Shown here: positions 49,303 through 57,066 of the stretch, piece after piece
Numbering within the stretch: the stretch's first letter is position 1
How the letters are laid out: the number at the start of each line of letters is the position of its first letter
Source of the DNA: CADCVT01 sp036389155
Lineage (GTDB): Bacteria > Actinomycetota > Thermoleophilia > Solirubrobacterales > Solirubrobacteraceae
DNA length: 64,000 nucleotides
Assembly (NCBI GenBank): GCA_036389155.1
Contig: DASVQN010000017.1
Location: 1 to 64,000, forward strand
Direction: 5' to 3'
The notes under the pieces: generated by a model
Told to the model about the DNA's origin: nothing
Database searches by the model: none
The model's input: the letters and a program-made list of their open reading frames with translations, nothing else
Made by a program: the position numbers and the translations under genes

Positions 49303-49331
49303 GTACGCAAGTATTGCGTGCACGCACGCAA
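49296..49331. promoter_or_regulatory. Two palindromic operators at the marR start
   Basis: Site 1, CTTGC-N6-GCAAG (49296-49311), covers the marR GTG. Site 2, TTGCGTG-CACG-CACGCAA (49314-49331), is a perfect 7-bp inverted repeat. Centres are 19 bp apart. Both contain TTGC/GCAA half sites. MarR autoregulation is the likely use. Confidence 0.6.
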
Positions 49332-49384
49332 GTTCTGTGAAGCCGCGCACAGAACGGAACGCGGCGCCCGCCGACCTTCGCGAA

Positions 49385-49409
49385 CCTGACGCCCGAGGCG
49401 CCCGTCAGG
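49385..49409 (-). terminator. Hairpin at the lipoprotein stop codon
   Basis: CCTGACG (49385-49391) and CGTCAGG (49403-49409) pair in a 7-bp stem with an 11-nt loop overlapping the lipoprotein TGA. No T-run follows. Confidence 0.3.
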
Positions 49410-49836
49410 GCTGCAGCAGCTCGTTCTGAGCCGACTCGCGCGGCTCGCCGACGTCGACCGCCGCCCCGGCGATCCCCTTGCCGTTCACGCCGACCTTGTA
49501 GGTGCCCTTGCGGAGGTCCGCCTTGAGCGAGGCCGTGTCGCCGGGGCTGATGGGGCCGGTCTCCTGCTCGATGCCGGGCGCGCTGCCCGCGATCTCGTCG
49601 GTCTCGAGCGTCACTTCCTGCGCGCTGTCGGTCTGGTTGGTGACGATCAGCGTGATCGGGCCGGCGCCGAAGCTCTTCGGCGAGACCGACACCTTGTCGT
49701 TGGAGATGGACGCGCTCACGACGATGGGCGCGGCAGGCCGCGCCTCGTTCTTGTAGTCGCCGTCCTCGTCGCCACAGCCGACGCCGAGCGTCGCAACGCC
49801 AAGCAGAACTGCGGCGAAACAGTCTCTCTTCTGCAT
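49405..49836 (-). CDS. Lipoprotein with cupredoxin-like domain
   Basis: 143-residue lipoprotein. The leader MQKRDCFAAVLLGVATLGVG ends in the lipobox LGVGC (Cys21). The mature part VSVSPKSFGAGPITLIVTNQ, VTLETDEIAGSAPGIEQE and TYKVGVNGKGIAGAAVDVGE follows the beta-sandwich pattern of cupredoxin-like proteins, but lacks His/Cys copper ligands. A GGGAGAGGG run lies directly before the ATG at 49836. It is probably anchored outside the cell. Role unknown. Confidence 0.65.
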   Translation of the reverse strand: MQKRDCFAAVLLGVATLGVGCGDEDGDYKNEARPAAPIVVSASISNDKVSVSPKSFGAGPITLIVTNQTDSAQEVTLETDEIAGSAPGIEQETGPISPGDTASLKADLRKGTYKVGVNGKGIAGAAVDVGEPRESAQNELLQP

Positions 49837-49873
49837 CCCTCTCCCGAGCCGAGCCCCGAGGCCCGGCGGAACC

Positions 49874-50062
49874 CTACCCGACTCCCGGATCGGACGTTTG
49901 CGCTTCGGCCCCATCCAGCGCCCGCAGGGTGGACTGCAGCTGCTCCCACGCCTCGTGCTCGGCCTGGTCGTAGTCCGCACCCTCGAGCCCGCGCAGCCGA
50001 TCGGCGTAGTCGCTCCAGGCGCGACGCGTCTCCTGCTCGACGTTCGGGAGGACGGTCGTCAT
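49874..50062 (-). CDS. 62-residue acidic helical protein
   Basis: A short soluble protein, MTTVLPNVEQETRRAWSDYA to a Gly-rich end, that reads as two amphipathic helices with alternating charge (RRAWSDYADRLRGLEGADYD, then HEAWEQLQSTLRAL). The ATG at 50062 lies 7 nt after TAGCAT, one of the best leaderless-type promoter matches in the window, and this is the main support for the gene. No family known. Confidence 0.5.
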   Translation of the reverse strand: MTTVLPNVEQETRRAWSDYADRLRGLEGADYDQAEHEAWEQLQSTLRALDGAEAQTSDPGVG

Positions 50063-50069
50063 GGCGGCG

Positions 50070-50075
50070 ATGCTA
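50070..50075 (-). promoter_or_regulatory. -10-like TAGCAT upstream of the 62-residue protein gene
   Basis: Minus-strand TAGCAT ends 7 nt before the ATG at 50062, with a divergent gene start (50147) 84 bp away. Confidence 0.45.
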
Positions 50076-50146
50076 CTCCTCCCCGCGGACGTCGCCGCGT
50101 GCAATCGCAGGTGCACACCGTCCGGACGGACCCGTAGAAGGACGGG

Positions 50147-51826
50147 ATGGACCTCCTCGACGCGGCGCTGCGCGACACCGAGTTCCTCGTCGTCGACACC
50201 GAGACGAACGGGAAGGCGGGCGACGCGTGCGAGATGACGGAGGTCGGCGCGGTGCTTGTCGGCGGCGGCGAGCTGCACGAGCGCTGGGAGACCCTCGTGC
50301 ACGCGCGCGCGCCCCTGTCGCGCGGGATCCAGCGGTTCACCGGCATCACCCAGGGCATGGTCGACGAGGCGCCGGCGGCGGAGATCGTGTTGCCGGAGCT
50401 GGCCCAGCAGCTCGAGGGCCGGGTGCTCGTCGGGCACAACGTCTCGTTCGACCGCCGCGTGCTCGAGCAGGCCTTCGGCCGCGCCGGGCTGACGTGGCCG
50501 GACCCGCCCGCGCTGTGCACTGTGGCGATCGCGCGGCGGCTCGCGCCCCTGGCGCGCCAGCGCAAGCTCGTCGCGCTCGCCGGCGCGCTCGGGGTGGAGG
50601 TCGAGGTCGCGCACCGGGCGCTCGCCGACGCCGAGACGTGCGCGCGCGTGTTCTGCGCGCTGTTCCCGAAGCTGTGCGCGAACGCGGCGACGGTGGGGCA
50701 GGCGCTCGAGCTCATGCGCCCGCGGCGCCGGGCGAAGCCGCGCGACCCGCTGCCCGCGCGTCGCGCGCTGCACCTGCCCGACTTCTCCGAGCTGCCGAAC
50801 GAGCCGGGCGTCTACATCTTCCGCAACGCCGAGGGCCAGCCGCTGTACGTCGGCAAGTCGGTGAAGCTGCGCAGCCGGGCACGCTCGCACTTCGCCCCGT
50901 CGTCGGCGACCGGCGACTGGACCGCCCAGGCGTCGATCGTCGACCACCGCGCCACGCGGTCCGAGCTCGGCGCGCTGCTGCTCGAGTACCGGCTCATCAA
51001 GGCGCTGCGCCCGCCCGGCAACGTGAAGCTCAAGCACCAGGATCCGTACGTCTACCTGCGCTGCCGCTTCGACGTGAACTACCCCGTCCTGGAGGTCGCG
51101 CCGGAGCCCGCGGCGGGGCACGCGGTGAACGTCGGGCCGCTGCGCGGACGGGCCAGCGCGGTCGAGCTGAAGGAGCAGCTCGACTCGCTTTTCGGCCTGC
51201 GGCACTGTGGTCGGAGGATGCAACGGCGCTACCACCCGTCCGCCTACGGGCAGATGGGGCGGTGCATGTCGCCCTGTCTCGGCGACCTGGACCCCAACGT
51301 CTACCGCCGCCGCCTGGACGAGGCGCTCGGCCTGTTCACGGGGTCCAGCGACGGCGGCGCGGCGCTGCTCGCGCACGTCGAGGGGCAGATGCGCGCCGCC
51401 GCGGCCGAGAAGCGCTTCGAGCGCGCCGCGTGGCTGCGCCGGCGGCACGCGCGGCTGCGGATCCTGCTCGAGCGCCTCGGCCCGTTCCTGCGCGCCGCGC
51501 ACGCGCATCCGCGGCTGGTGCTGGCCGGGGAGAAGGGCGTCGACGGGCTGGACGCGTTCTGGCTGGTGGGCGGCCGCGTCGTCGACTGGGGCGCCGTGCG
51601 GTCGCCGGACGAGGTGGTCGAGCGGACCGACGCGGCGCTGCGGCGGCGCGCCGAGCCGTACGTCCCGCCCGACGAGGTGCAGGAGCTGCGGATCGTGTCG
51701 ACGTGGCTCGACGGCCGCGACGTGGACGTCCTCGAGCTCGAGCCGCGCCCGTCCACCGCCGCGCTGCGGGGGTTCGCGCAACGCAGCGGCCTGACGGAAC
51801 TTGCGCCCCTCTCGACGAATGTCTGA
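50147..51826 (+). CDS. DEDD exonuclease fused to UvrC-like GIY-YIG endonuclease
   Basis: 559-residue DNA-processing protein. Residues about 1-180 are a DnaQ-like 3'-5' exonuclease: FLVVDTETNGKAGDACEMTE (DxE), VLVGHNVSFDRRVLEQAF and HRALADAETCARVFCAL. Residues about 217-310 are a GIY-YIG nuclease: NEPGVYIFRNAEGQPLYVGK and so on, like the N-terminal half of UvrC/Cho. A C-terminal region (380-559) has a UvrB-contact-like helical stretch. This fusion is widespread in actinobacteria. Probably excises damaged DNA. The ATG at 50147 has a weak AAGGA upstream. Confidence 0.85.
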   Translation: MDLLDAALRDTEFLVVDTETNGKAGDACEMTEVGAVLVGGGELHERWETLVHARAPLSRGIQRFTGITQGMVDEAPAAEIVLPELAQQLEGRVLVGHNVSFDRRVLEQAFGRAGLTWPDPPALCTVAIARRLAPLARQRKLVALAGALGVEVEVAHRALADAETCARVFCALFPKLCANAATVGQALELMRPRRRAKPRDPLPARRALHLPDFSELPNEPGVYIFRNAEGQPLYVGKSVKLRSRARSHFAPSSATGDWTAQASIVDHRATRSELGALLLEYRLIKALRPPGNVKLKHQDPYVYLRCRFDVNYPVLEVAPEPAAGHAVNVGPLRGRASAVELKEQLDSLFGLRHCGRRMQRRYHPSAYGQMGRCMSPCLGDLDPNVYRRRLDEALGLFTGSSDGGAALLAHVEGQMRAAAAEKRFERAAWLRRRHARLRILLERLGPFLRAAHAHPRLVLAGEKGVDGLDAFWLVGGRVVDWGAVRSPDEVVERTDAALRRRAEPYVPPDEVQELRIVSTWLDGRDVDVLELEPRPSTAALRGFAQRSGLTELAPLSTNV

Positions 51827-51939
51827 CTCGCGTTCGGGGCAAGCGCGCTCCACAATCCTGGTTCGCTCGTTACCGAACCACGCCGCCGGACGGAACCGGG
51901 GGCCGGATCGAGCGGAGAGCCACGGGACTCAGATCAAGG

Positions 51940-52743
51940 ATGAGCGAGCCTCAAGTCGAGCCGCCGGCAGCGGACGTCCGGTCGTTCCTTCCCCGCCCGG
52001 GCGAGCCGGTCGAGGACTACGCCGCGCGTCTGCGCGCGCTGCACGACGACCTCTCGCTGGTCCTCGACGCGGTGGAGCGCGGGCTGGCCGCGGCTGACGC
52101 CGAGCCCGCCCTGCGCCCCGAGCCTCTCGAAGTCGTCTCAGAGCCGCACCGCTCGCCGCCGCCCCCGCGGCCTCTGTCCTCCGCACCGCGCGGCAGCGCA
52201 AGGGTCGAGGTCATCTCGACGCCGGCTGGGGCAGCCGGCGCCGGGGCCGGGGGCGAGCGTGCGTGGAGCGGACCGCCGGAGCCCGAAGGGCATGCGCCCT
52301 GGGGCGGGCGCCGGGCCTCGATGGGCGAGGGGGCGCCGGCCGGGGGTGGACCGGCCGCCCCCTCGCCCGAGCGGTTCGAAGAGCGGCGCGGCGTGGCCGA
52401 GCCGTGGGTCGAGCGCCCGCCGCGTCCGCCGCGGGAGGAGCCGTGGGTCGAGCAGCGCGGGGAAGAGCCGTGGGCCGCGGGCGCTCCGGCCGACCCGTGG
52501 GCGGCCGCCGACCGCGCCGCGCCCTGGCGCGAGCCCCCGCCGTGGACCGAGCGCCGCCCCTCCGCGTGGCCGCCGCCGCCTCCGCCGCCCGCCGAGATGA
52601 CCTTCGAGCCGCCGGCGCATGCGCCCTTCGCCGTGCCGCCGCGCCGCCGCCAGCCGTCGCTCCCGCCGGTGGCGATCGCCGCCGCCCTCCTGGGGTGGCT
52701 GGTCGCGATCGCCCTCGTGATCGCGCTGGCCTTCGGGCTCTGA
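51940..52743 (+). CDS. Pro/Trp-rich protein with C-terminal membrane anchor
   Basis: 267-residue protein. The N-terminal 50 residues are helical (EDYAARLRALHDDLSLVLDA). Then a 170-residue disordered region of Pro, Arg, Glu and Trp contains repeats of EEPWVE/EPWAA/RAAPWREPPPW type. The last 25 residues (VAIAAALLGWLVAIALVIAL) form a single tail-anchor helix, so most of the chain is cytoplasmic. The Pro-Trp repeats may bind a partner. The start ATG at 51940 follows AAGG. No family recognised. Confidence 0.6.
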   Translation: MSEPQVEPPAADVRSFLPRPGEPVEDYAARLRALHDDLSLVLDAVERGLAAADAEPALRPEPLEVVSEPHRSPPPPRPLSSAPRGSARVEVISTPAGAAGAGAGGERAWSGPPEPEGHAPWGGRRASMGEGAPAGGGPAAPSPERFEERRGVAEPWVERPPRPPREEPWVEQRGEEPWAAGAPADPWAAADRAAPWREPPPWTERRPSAWPPPPPPPAEMTFEPPAHAPFAVPPRRRQPSLPPVAIAAALLGWLVAIALVIALAFGL

Positions 52744-52802
52744 GGCGCGCGAAGGGGGCCGCTGTGGGGGCGCGGAGGGGCGGCGATGGTGCGCGGAACC
52801 GG

Positions 52803-52821
52803 CGCGGCCGGAGCGGCCGCG
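52803..52821. terminator. Perfect 8-bp hairpin between convergent genes
   Basis: CGCGGCCG-GAG-CGGCCGCG sits in the 90-bp region between the tail-anchored protein and ygfZ genes. A stem this stable can act as a bidirectional terminator. No T-run. Confidence 0.5.
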
Positions 52822-52833
52822 GGTCGGGCCCTC

Positions 52834-53760
52834 TCAGCCGAAGGGGAGCTCGACGACGGTCGCGGTGGCGGCGCGCTCGCCGACGGCGAGCGTGTCGCCC
52901 GTCGCGGCCTCGCGGCGCACGATGGCCAGGGCGATCGGGCCGTGGACGGGGGAGACGACGGCGGTTCCGACGCGGCCGACGACCTTCTCGCCCAGCCGCA
53001 GCTCCTCGCCCGGCGCGACCGGCTCCGACAGCCGCAGCCCGCGCAGCCCGCGGTTCGGCTTGCCCTTCCAGTGCAGCCGCGCGACGGTCTCCTGCCCGAC
53101 GTAGCAGCCCTTGGTGAACGACACCGCCCGCTCGTTGAGCGCGGCCTCCTCCGGGATCGTGGAGTCGTCCATGTCGATGCCGTAGCGCGGGCGCCCCCGC
53201 TCGACCCGCACGACCTCGGCGGCGTCCTCGGACACCGGTACCGCACCCGCGTCGACCAGCGCCGCGCGCACCCGCTCGGCGTCCTCGGCATCGCACAGCA
53301 CGTCGATCCCCTCCGCCGTCGCGATGGCGCGGACGGACCCCGTCTCGATGTGCGCGTGCTCGAGGTCCGGCACGCCCGGGATCACCTCGCGCGCCCGCGG
53401 CCCCACGAGCGAGAGCAGCGCGCGCTGCACCGTCCGCTTGTGCAGCTGCACGTCGTAGCCGACGCTGAAGCGCCGGATCATGTCGAACAGCGCCTGCAGC
53501 GACACGCGCTCGGTGTCGAGCAGCAGCTCGTCGGCCGCGTCGAGGACGCGCAGGTCGCCCAGCATCTTCCCCTTGTGCGTCAGGAAGGCGGCGTAGCAGC
53601 CACTGCCGGGCGTCAGCGCCTCGACGTCGTTGGTCACCTGCCCGTTGAGGAACGCCTTGACGTCCGCGCCGGTGAGCGCGAGCTTGCCGCGCTCGGACCG
53701 GTCGACCAGGCCGCAGGCCTCGGTCAGGACCGCGTACTCGTCCGTCAGGGTCGTCGCCAC
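52834..53760 (-). CDS. ygfZ: Folate-binding YgfZ/GcvT-like protein
   Basis: 308-residue GcvT-fold protein. SERGKLALTGADVKAFLNGQ, and the family signature in SFTKGCYVGQETVARLHW (KGCYVGQE), identify YgfZ/IBA57-type proteins, which help assemble or repair Fe-S clusters of certain enzymes using folate. GTG at 53760 lies 7 nt after TACCAT. It is divergent from a small conserved protein, 27 bp apart. The radical-SAM MoaA and FbiC proteins are plausible clients (inference). Confidence 0.85.
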   Translation of the reverse strand: MATTLTDEYAVLTEACGLVDRSERGKLALTGADVKAFLNGQVTNDVEALTPGSGCYAAFLTHKGKMLGDLRVLDAADELLLDTERVSLQALFDMIRRFSVGYDVQLHKRTVQRALLSLVGPRAREVIPGVPDLEHAHIETGSVRAIATAEGIDVLCDAEDAERVRAALVDAGAVPVSEDAAEVVRVERGRPRYGIDMDDSTIPEEAALNERAVSFTKGCYVGQETVARLHWKGKPNRGLRGLRLSEPVAPGEELRLGEKVVGRVGTAVVSPVHGPIALAIVRREAATGDTLAVGERAATATVVELPFG

Positions 53761-53767
53761 CCGACCG

Positions 53768-53777
53768 ATGGTAGTTT
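53768..53777. promoter_or_regulatory. Bidirectional -10 pair sharing one TA (ygfZ / small protein)
   Basis: ATGGTAGTTT reads TACCAT on the minus strand (7 nt before the ygfZ GTG) and TAGTTT on the plus strand (10 nt before the ATG at 53788). They share the TA at 53772-53773. Confidence 0.5.
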
Positions 53778-53787
53778 CGACCGCTCC

Positions 53788-54150
53788 ATGGGCCTCGCCG
53801 ACACCTTCCAGCAGATCGTCGACTCGCTGCCGGACGACTGGACCGACATCGAGCTCGACGTGCGGATCTTCGACGAGTCCCGCTACGTCGAGGCCGCCAC
53901 CTACATGGTCATGGTCAACGCGCAGCCGTACTCCAAGCACGACTGGCACTGGCGCGTGCACGTCGCGCACCGCTTCGGCCACGCCGCCGCCGCCCCCGCG
54001 ACGCACGGCACGCTGCGCAACCTCGACGAGGCGGGGATCGAGGGCGAGCTGCGCGTGCGCGAGGTCAAGCAGGGCCGGGCCGAGGTCACCCCGATGTGGG
54101 GCCGGCCCGAGTCCGTGCGGCAGGAGTTCCGGAAGTCGCGCGCGCAGTGA
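53788..54150 (+). CDS. Uncharacterised protein
   Basis: 120-residue soluble protein of unknown function. LADTFQQIVDSLPDDWTDIE, then VRIFDESRYVEAATYMVMVN and HDWHWRVHVAHRFGHAA, show alternating strands and helices with several Trp and His residues. The stop overlaps the GTG of the receiver-like gene (GTGA), so they form an operon. It may be an adaptor for that protein. No recognised family. Confidence 0.55.
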   Translation: MGLADTFQQIVDSLPDDWTDIELDVRIFDESRYVEAATYMVMVNAQPYSKHDWHWRVHVAHRFGHAAAAPATHGTLRNLDEAGIEGELRVREVKQGRAEVTPMWGRPESVRQEFRKSRAQ

Positions 54151-54503
54151 GCCGCGTCCTGGCGCTCGTCCCCGACCTCCTCTTCGGCTCCAAGGTGCAG
54201 GCGATGCTCGCGCAGGCGGGCCACGAGGTCGAGATGGCGCAGTCCGAGACCGACGTCTGGGACCAGATCGCCGGCACCGACGTCCTCGTCGTCGACCTGA
54301 CGACCGACGACATCGACGGGACGAAGCTGCTCGACACGCTGCGCACCGGCGGCGAGGCGTCGCGGGTGAAGGCGCTCGCCTTCTACTCCCACGTCGACGT
54401 CGACGTCCGTCGCGAGGCCGAGGCCGCCGGCTTCGACCTCGTCGTGCCGCGCTCGCGGATGGCCCGCGAGGGCGCGGCGCTCGTCCAGTCGCTCGCTCCT
54501 TAG
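54147..54503 (+). CDS. Receiver-like domain protein, atypical
   Basis: 118-residue single-domain protein with the alternating alpha/beta plan of response-regulator receivers: VLALVPDLLFGSKVQAMLAQ, then DVLVVDLTTDDIDGTKLLDT with an Asp at the phosphoacceptor place, and FDLVVPRSRMAREGAALVQS. The N-terminal acidic pair and the Lys are not kept (PRSRM instead of PKxF), so phosphorylation is doubtful. It may be a pseudo-receiver or a small allosteric domain. GTG at 54147 overlaps the upstream TGA. Confidence 0.55.
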   Translation: MSRVLALVPDLLFGSKVQAMLAQAGHEVEMAQSETDVWDQIAGTDVLVVDLTTDDIDGTKLLDTLRTGGEASRVKALAFYSHVDVDVRREAEAAGFDLVVPRSRMAREGAALVQSLAP

Positions 54504-54540
54504 CTCAGGCCTCTCGCCGGGGCTGCCGACGCTGTGAGGC

Positions 54541-55142
54541 ATGCGCCGCCTCGCCGCCGCCATCCTCGTGCTGCTCGCCGCCGCCCCGGCCGCGCAGGCC
54601 TTCCGCCTGCCGCCGGAGGCGCTCGCGCCGATCGCGAACAACCCCGCGACCCGGTTCGCCGGCATCGCGATCGACCCGGTCGAGTACGACGAGGCCACGC
54701 ACTGCGGCCCGGCGTCGTCGCGATGACCGGGTGGCTGCAGCGCAACGCGCACGGCGTGTTCTGGGGCAGCTACCGGTGCGAGAAGTGGGGCAGGCACTCC
54801 GCCTCCCTGCACGCCGAGAACCGCGCGATCGACTGGCACCTGGACGCCTACGACAAGCGCGACCGCGCGTATGCGGCCGGGCTCATCGCGATGCTGCTCG
54901 CGCCCGACGCGCAGGGGAATGCGCAGGCGCTCGCCCGCCGCATGGGCGTCGAGGAGATCATCTGGGACTGCTCCTACTGGGGCGCCGGGATGAGCGACTT
55001 CAAGCAGTACTCGCCGTGCTTCACGAAGAGCGGCAAGCCGAACAAGAAGGTCGACCGCACCACCGCGCACCGCGACCACATCCACTTCGGGATGTCGAAG
55101 GCGGGCGCGAAGGGCCGGACGAGCTTCTGGCGCGTGAAGTAG
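54541..55142 (+). pseudogene. Secreted protein with ARB_07466-like C-terminal domain, frame break at about 54700
   Basis: The first frame gives a signal peptide (MRRLAAAILVLLAAAPAAQA) and reads to EYDEATHC before stopping at 54726. The second frame, one base missing earlier, reads GVVAMTGWLQRNAHGVFWGS, then HAENRAIDWHLDAYDKRD, IIWDCSYWGAGMS and TTAHRDHIHFGMSKAG. That part matches the ARB_07466-like C-terminal domain found in exported actinobacterial proteins, with AHRDHIH as a likely metal site. One base lost in TGCGGCCCGG (about 54700-54712) would restore one 200-residue product. Alternatively ATG 54723 starts a short leaderless product without export signal. Confidence 0.6.
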
Positions 55143-55145
55143 CCG

Positions 55146-56132
55146 TCAGCCCAGCCGGAAGGCGCTCGCGACGTCCGGCCGCTCCTCGACCAGGCCGAAG
55201 TCCTTCGCCCACTTCGCCCACGCCTCCAGCCGCCCGCGGTCCAGCTCCCCGTAGCGCTTCGCCCCCGCGGTGAACGCCGGGCCGAGGGCGCGCAGCTCGT
55301 CGAGGACCAGCTCGCGGTCGACGCCGCGGTTGCGGCGGGCGAGCGTCTCGGCCGCAAGCTCGGGGTCCTTCAGCGCCTCGTCGTAGCCCCGGCGCAGCGC
55401 GGCGACGGTGCCGTCGACGAGGTCCGCGTCCTCGTCGAGCGTCTTCTGCGTCGCGCACAGCACGAGCTCGGGGTACGACGGCGCGCCGTAGTCGTCGACC
55501 CGGAACTCCTTGAAGCGGCTCTCGCCGCCCTTCTTGCGCAGCGCCACGCCCTCGGCGTTCCAGAACGCCGTCGCGGCGGACACGCGCCGGCTGAGCAGCG
55601 CCGGGACCGCGTTGAACCCGATCGTCACCTCGTCGACCTTGGCCGGGTCGCCGCCCGCGCCCTCGACGACCGAGTGCAGGACGGCCGTGTCGCTCGGCAG
55701 TCCCGCGACGCCGGCCTTGCGCCCCTCGAGCTGCTTCGGGCTCTTCACGGAGCCCTGCGCGATCACCGCCGCCAGGGGCTTCTGGACCAGCGCCATCACG
55801 CCGACGACGTCGCGCCCCTCCTGCCGCGCGAGCGCGAGGTCGGCGATGTCGAGGATCGCCATGTCCGCGCGGCCGCTCTGGAGCAGCCGCACCGAGTCGG
55901 TCGAGCTGGACGGCTCGCGCACGCGCAGCTTCACGCCCTCGGCTCCGTCGAAGTCGCGCGCCAGCGCCGTGTAGATGCCGACGTGGACGGCGTTCGGGGC
56001 GAAGTCGAGGACCAGCGTGCCGCTGTCGACCCCGCCGCGACCGTCGCTCGTCGCGCCGCACGCGGACAGCGTCAGCGCGCCAACGATCGCGAGGAGGACG
56101 GCTGCGCGCACCGCCGAAGTGTGCCGTACCAT
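55146..56132 (-). CDS. ABC transporter substrate-binding lipoprotein (NMT1/SsuA-like)
   Basis: 328-residue periplasmic-type binding protein. The leader AAVLLAIVGALTLSACG contains a lipobox (Cys near residue 25). The mature part has LVLDFAPNAVHVGIYTALAR, then EPSSSTDSVRLLQSGRADMA and VALVQKPLAAVIAQGSVKSP, typical of the NMT1/ThiY group that binds thiamine precursors, nitrate or sulfonates. No permease or ATPase gene is next to it, so partners are elsewhere. The ATG at 56132 allows a full signal. The ligand is undetermined. Confidence 0.78.
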   Translation of the reverse strand: MVRHTSAVRAAVLLAIVGALTLSACGATSDGRGGVDSGTLVLDFAPNAVHVGIYTALARDFDGAEGVKLRVREPSSSTDSVRLLQSGRADMAILDIADLALARQEGRDVVGVMALVQKPLAAVIAQGSVKSPKQLEGRKAGVAGLPSDTAVLHSVVEGAGGDPAKVDEVTIGFNAVPALLSRRVSAATAFWNAEGVALRKKGGESRFKEFRVDDYGAPSYPELVLCATQKTLDEDADLVDGTVAALRRGYDEALKDPELAAETLARRNRGVDRELVLDELRALGPAFTAGAKRYGELDRGRLEAWAKWAKDFGLVEERPDVASAFRLG

Positions 56133-56174
56133 CCGCGCCGCCGGACGCCCGACCCCTAGGACCTCGGAGGAGCA

Positions 56175-57056
56175 GTGGAAGCCCGTACCGCCACAGGTGC
56201 CCCGCCCGCCCGCTACGACCGCGACGACGACGACCTCGCGCGCCGCGGCCCGGAGGCCTACGCCGCCGAGCTCGTCGGCACGCTGCTGCTCGTCTTCTTC
56301 GTCGGGACGATCGTCTCGCTGCACTCGCCGGTGCCGGAGGCGCTGGGCGTCACCGACTGGGCCGTCATCGGCCTCGTCCACTTCCTCCTGCTGACGATGC
56401 TCGTCTACACGCTCGGCCAGGCGTCGGGCGCGCACTTCAACCCGGCGGTCACCGTCACGCTGGCGGCGCTGCGGAAGATCGCCCCGATCGACGCGGTCAT
56501 CTACATCGTGCTGCAGGTGATCGGCGCCGTCCTCGGCGCACTGCTCGTCAAGCTGCTGATCAGCGACGAGGGCGACGCGGCCGGCTATGGCGCGACGCTG
56601 ATCTCCGAGCCGTTCCTGCAGGGCAAGGCCCTCTCCGGCTTCCTCGCCGAGCTGATCGGGACGTTCGCGCTGATGTGGGCGATCATGGGCACCGCCGTCA
56701 ACCCGAGGGGCGCGCGCGACTGGGCCGGCTCGGTCATCGGCGGCACGCTGGGCTTCGCGGTCATGTGCATCGGGCCGCTGACCGGCGCGGGCCTGAACCC
56801 GGCGCGCGCGTTCGGTCCGTCGCTCGTCGGCGGCGGTGAGGGCGTCGGCGACTTCCTCGTCGCCTACGTCCTCGGGCCGACCGTCGGGGCGCTGCTGGCC
56901 GGCGTCCTCTACACCGCGCTGATCCTGGCGCCGGAGGGCCGCGGCGGCCGCCGTCCCATCGACACCCTCAGCGGCGCGGCCGAGAGCCCGCGCGGCGGCG
57001 AGGTCGAGCTGCCGAGTGGGGTCGACCGCACGGAGCGAGAGGGGCCGCTGACGTAG
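56175..57056 (+). CDS. MIP-family channel (aquaporin/glycerol facilitator)
   Basis: 293-residue six-helix channel protein. The two NPA loops are seen as ASGAHFNPAVTVTLAAL and GAGLNPARAFGPSLVGG. An N-terminal acidic extension (ARTATGAPPARYDRDDDDLA) precedes helix 1. The GTG at 56175 has GGAGG 4 nt upstream, a clear Shine-Dalgarno. The aromatic/Arg selectivity residues are not fixed by eye, so water or small neutral solute is open. The TAG stop is part of the fbiC -10 hexamer. Confidence 0.85.
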   Translation: MEARTATGAPPARYDRDDDDLARRGPEAYAAELVGTLLLVFFVGTIVSLHSPVPEALGVTDWAVIGLVHFLLLTMLVYTLGQASGAHFNPAVTVTLAALRKIAPIDAVIYIVLQVIGAVLGALLVKLLISDEGDAAGYGATLISEPFLQGKALSGFLAELIGTFALMWAIMGTAVNPRGARDWAGSVIGGTLGFAVMCIGPLTGAGLNPARAFGPSLVGGGEGVGDFLVAYVLGPTVGALLAGVLYTALILAPEGRGGRRPIDTLSGAAESPRGGEVELPSGVDRTEREGPLT

Positions 57057-57059
57057 ACT
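57054..57059 (+). promoter_or_regulatory. -10-like TAGACT built on upstream stop codon
   Basis: TAGACT starts with the TAG stop of the channel gene and ends 7 nt before the GTG of fbiC at 57067. Confidence 0.5.
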
Positions 57060-57066
57060 CGGCGCC

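Noticed and set aside
46223..49429. A long plus-strand open frame across ccr, MFS and marR.
   Set aside because: All three minus-strand genes are clear family members. The plus translation is Arg/Asp/Glu-rich shadow.
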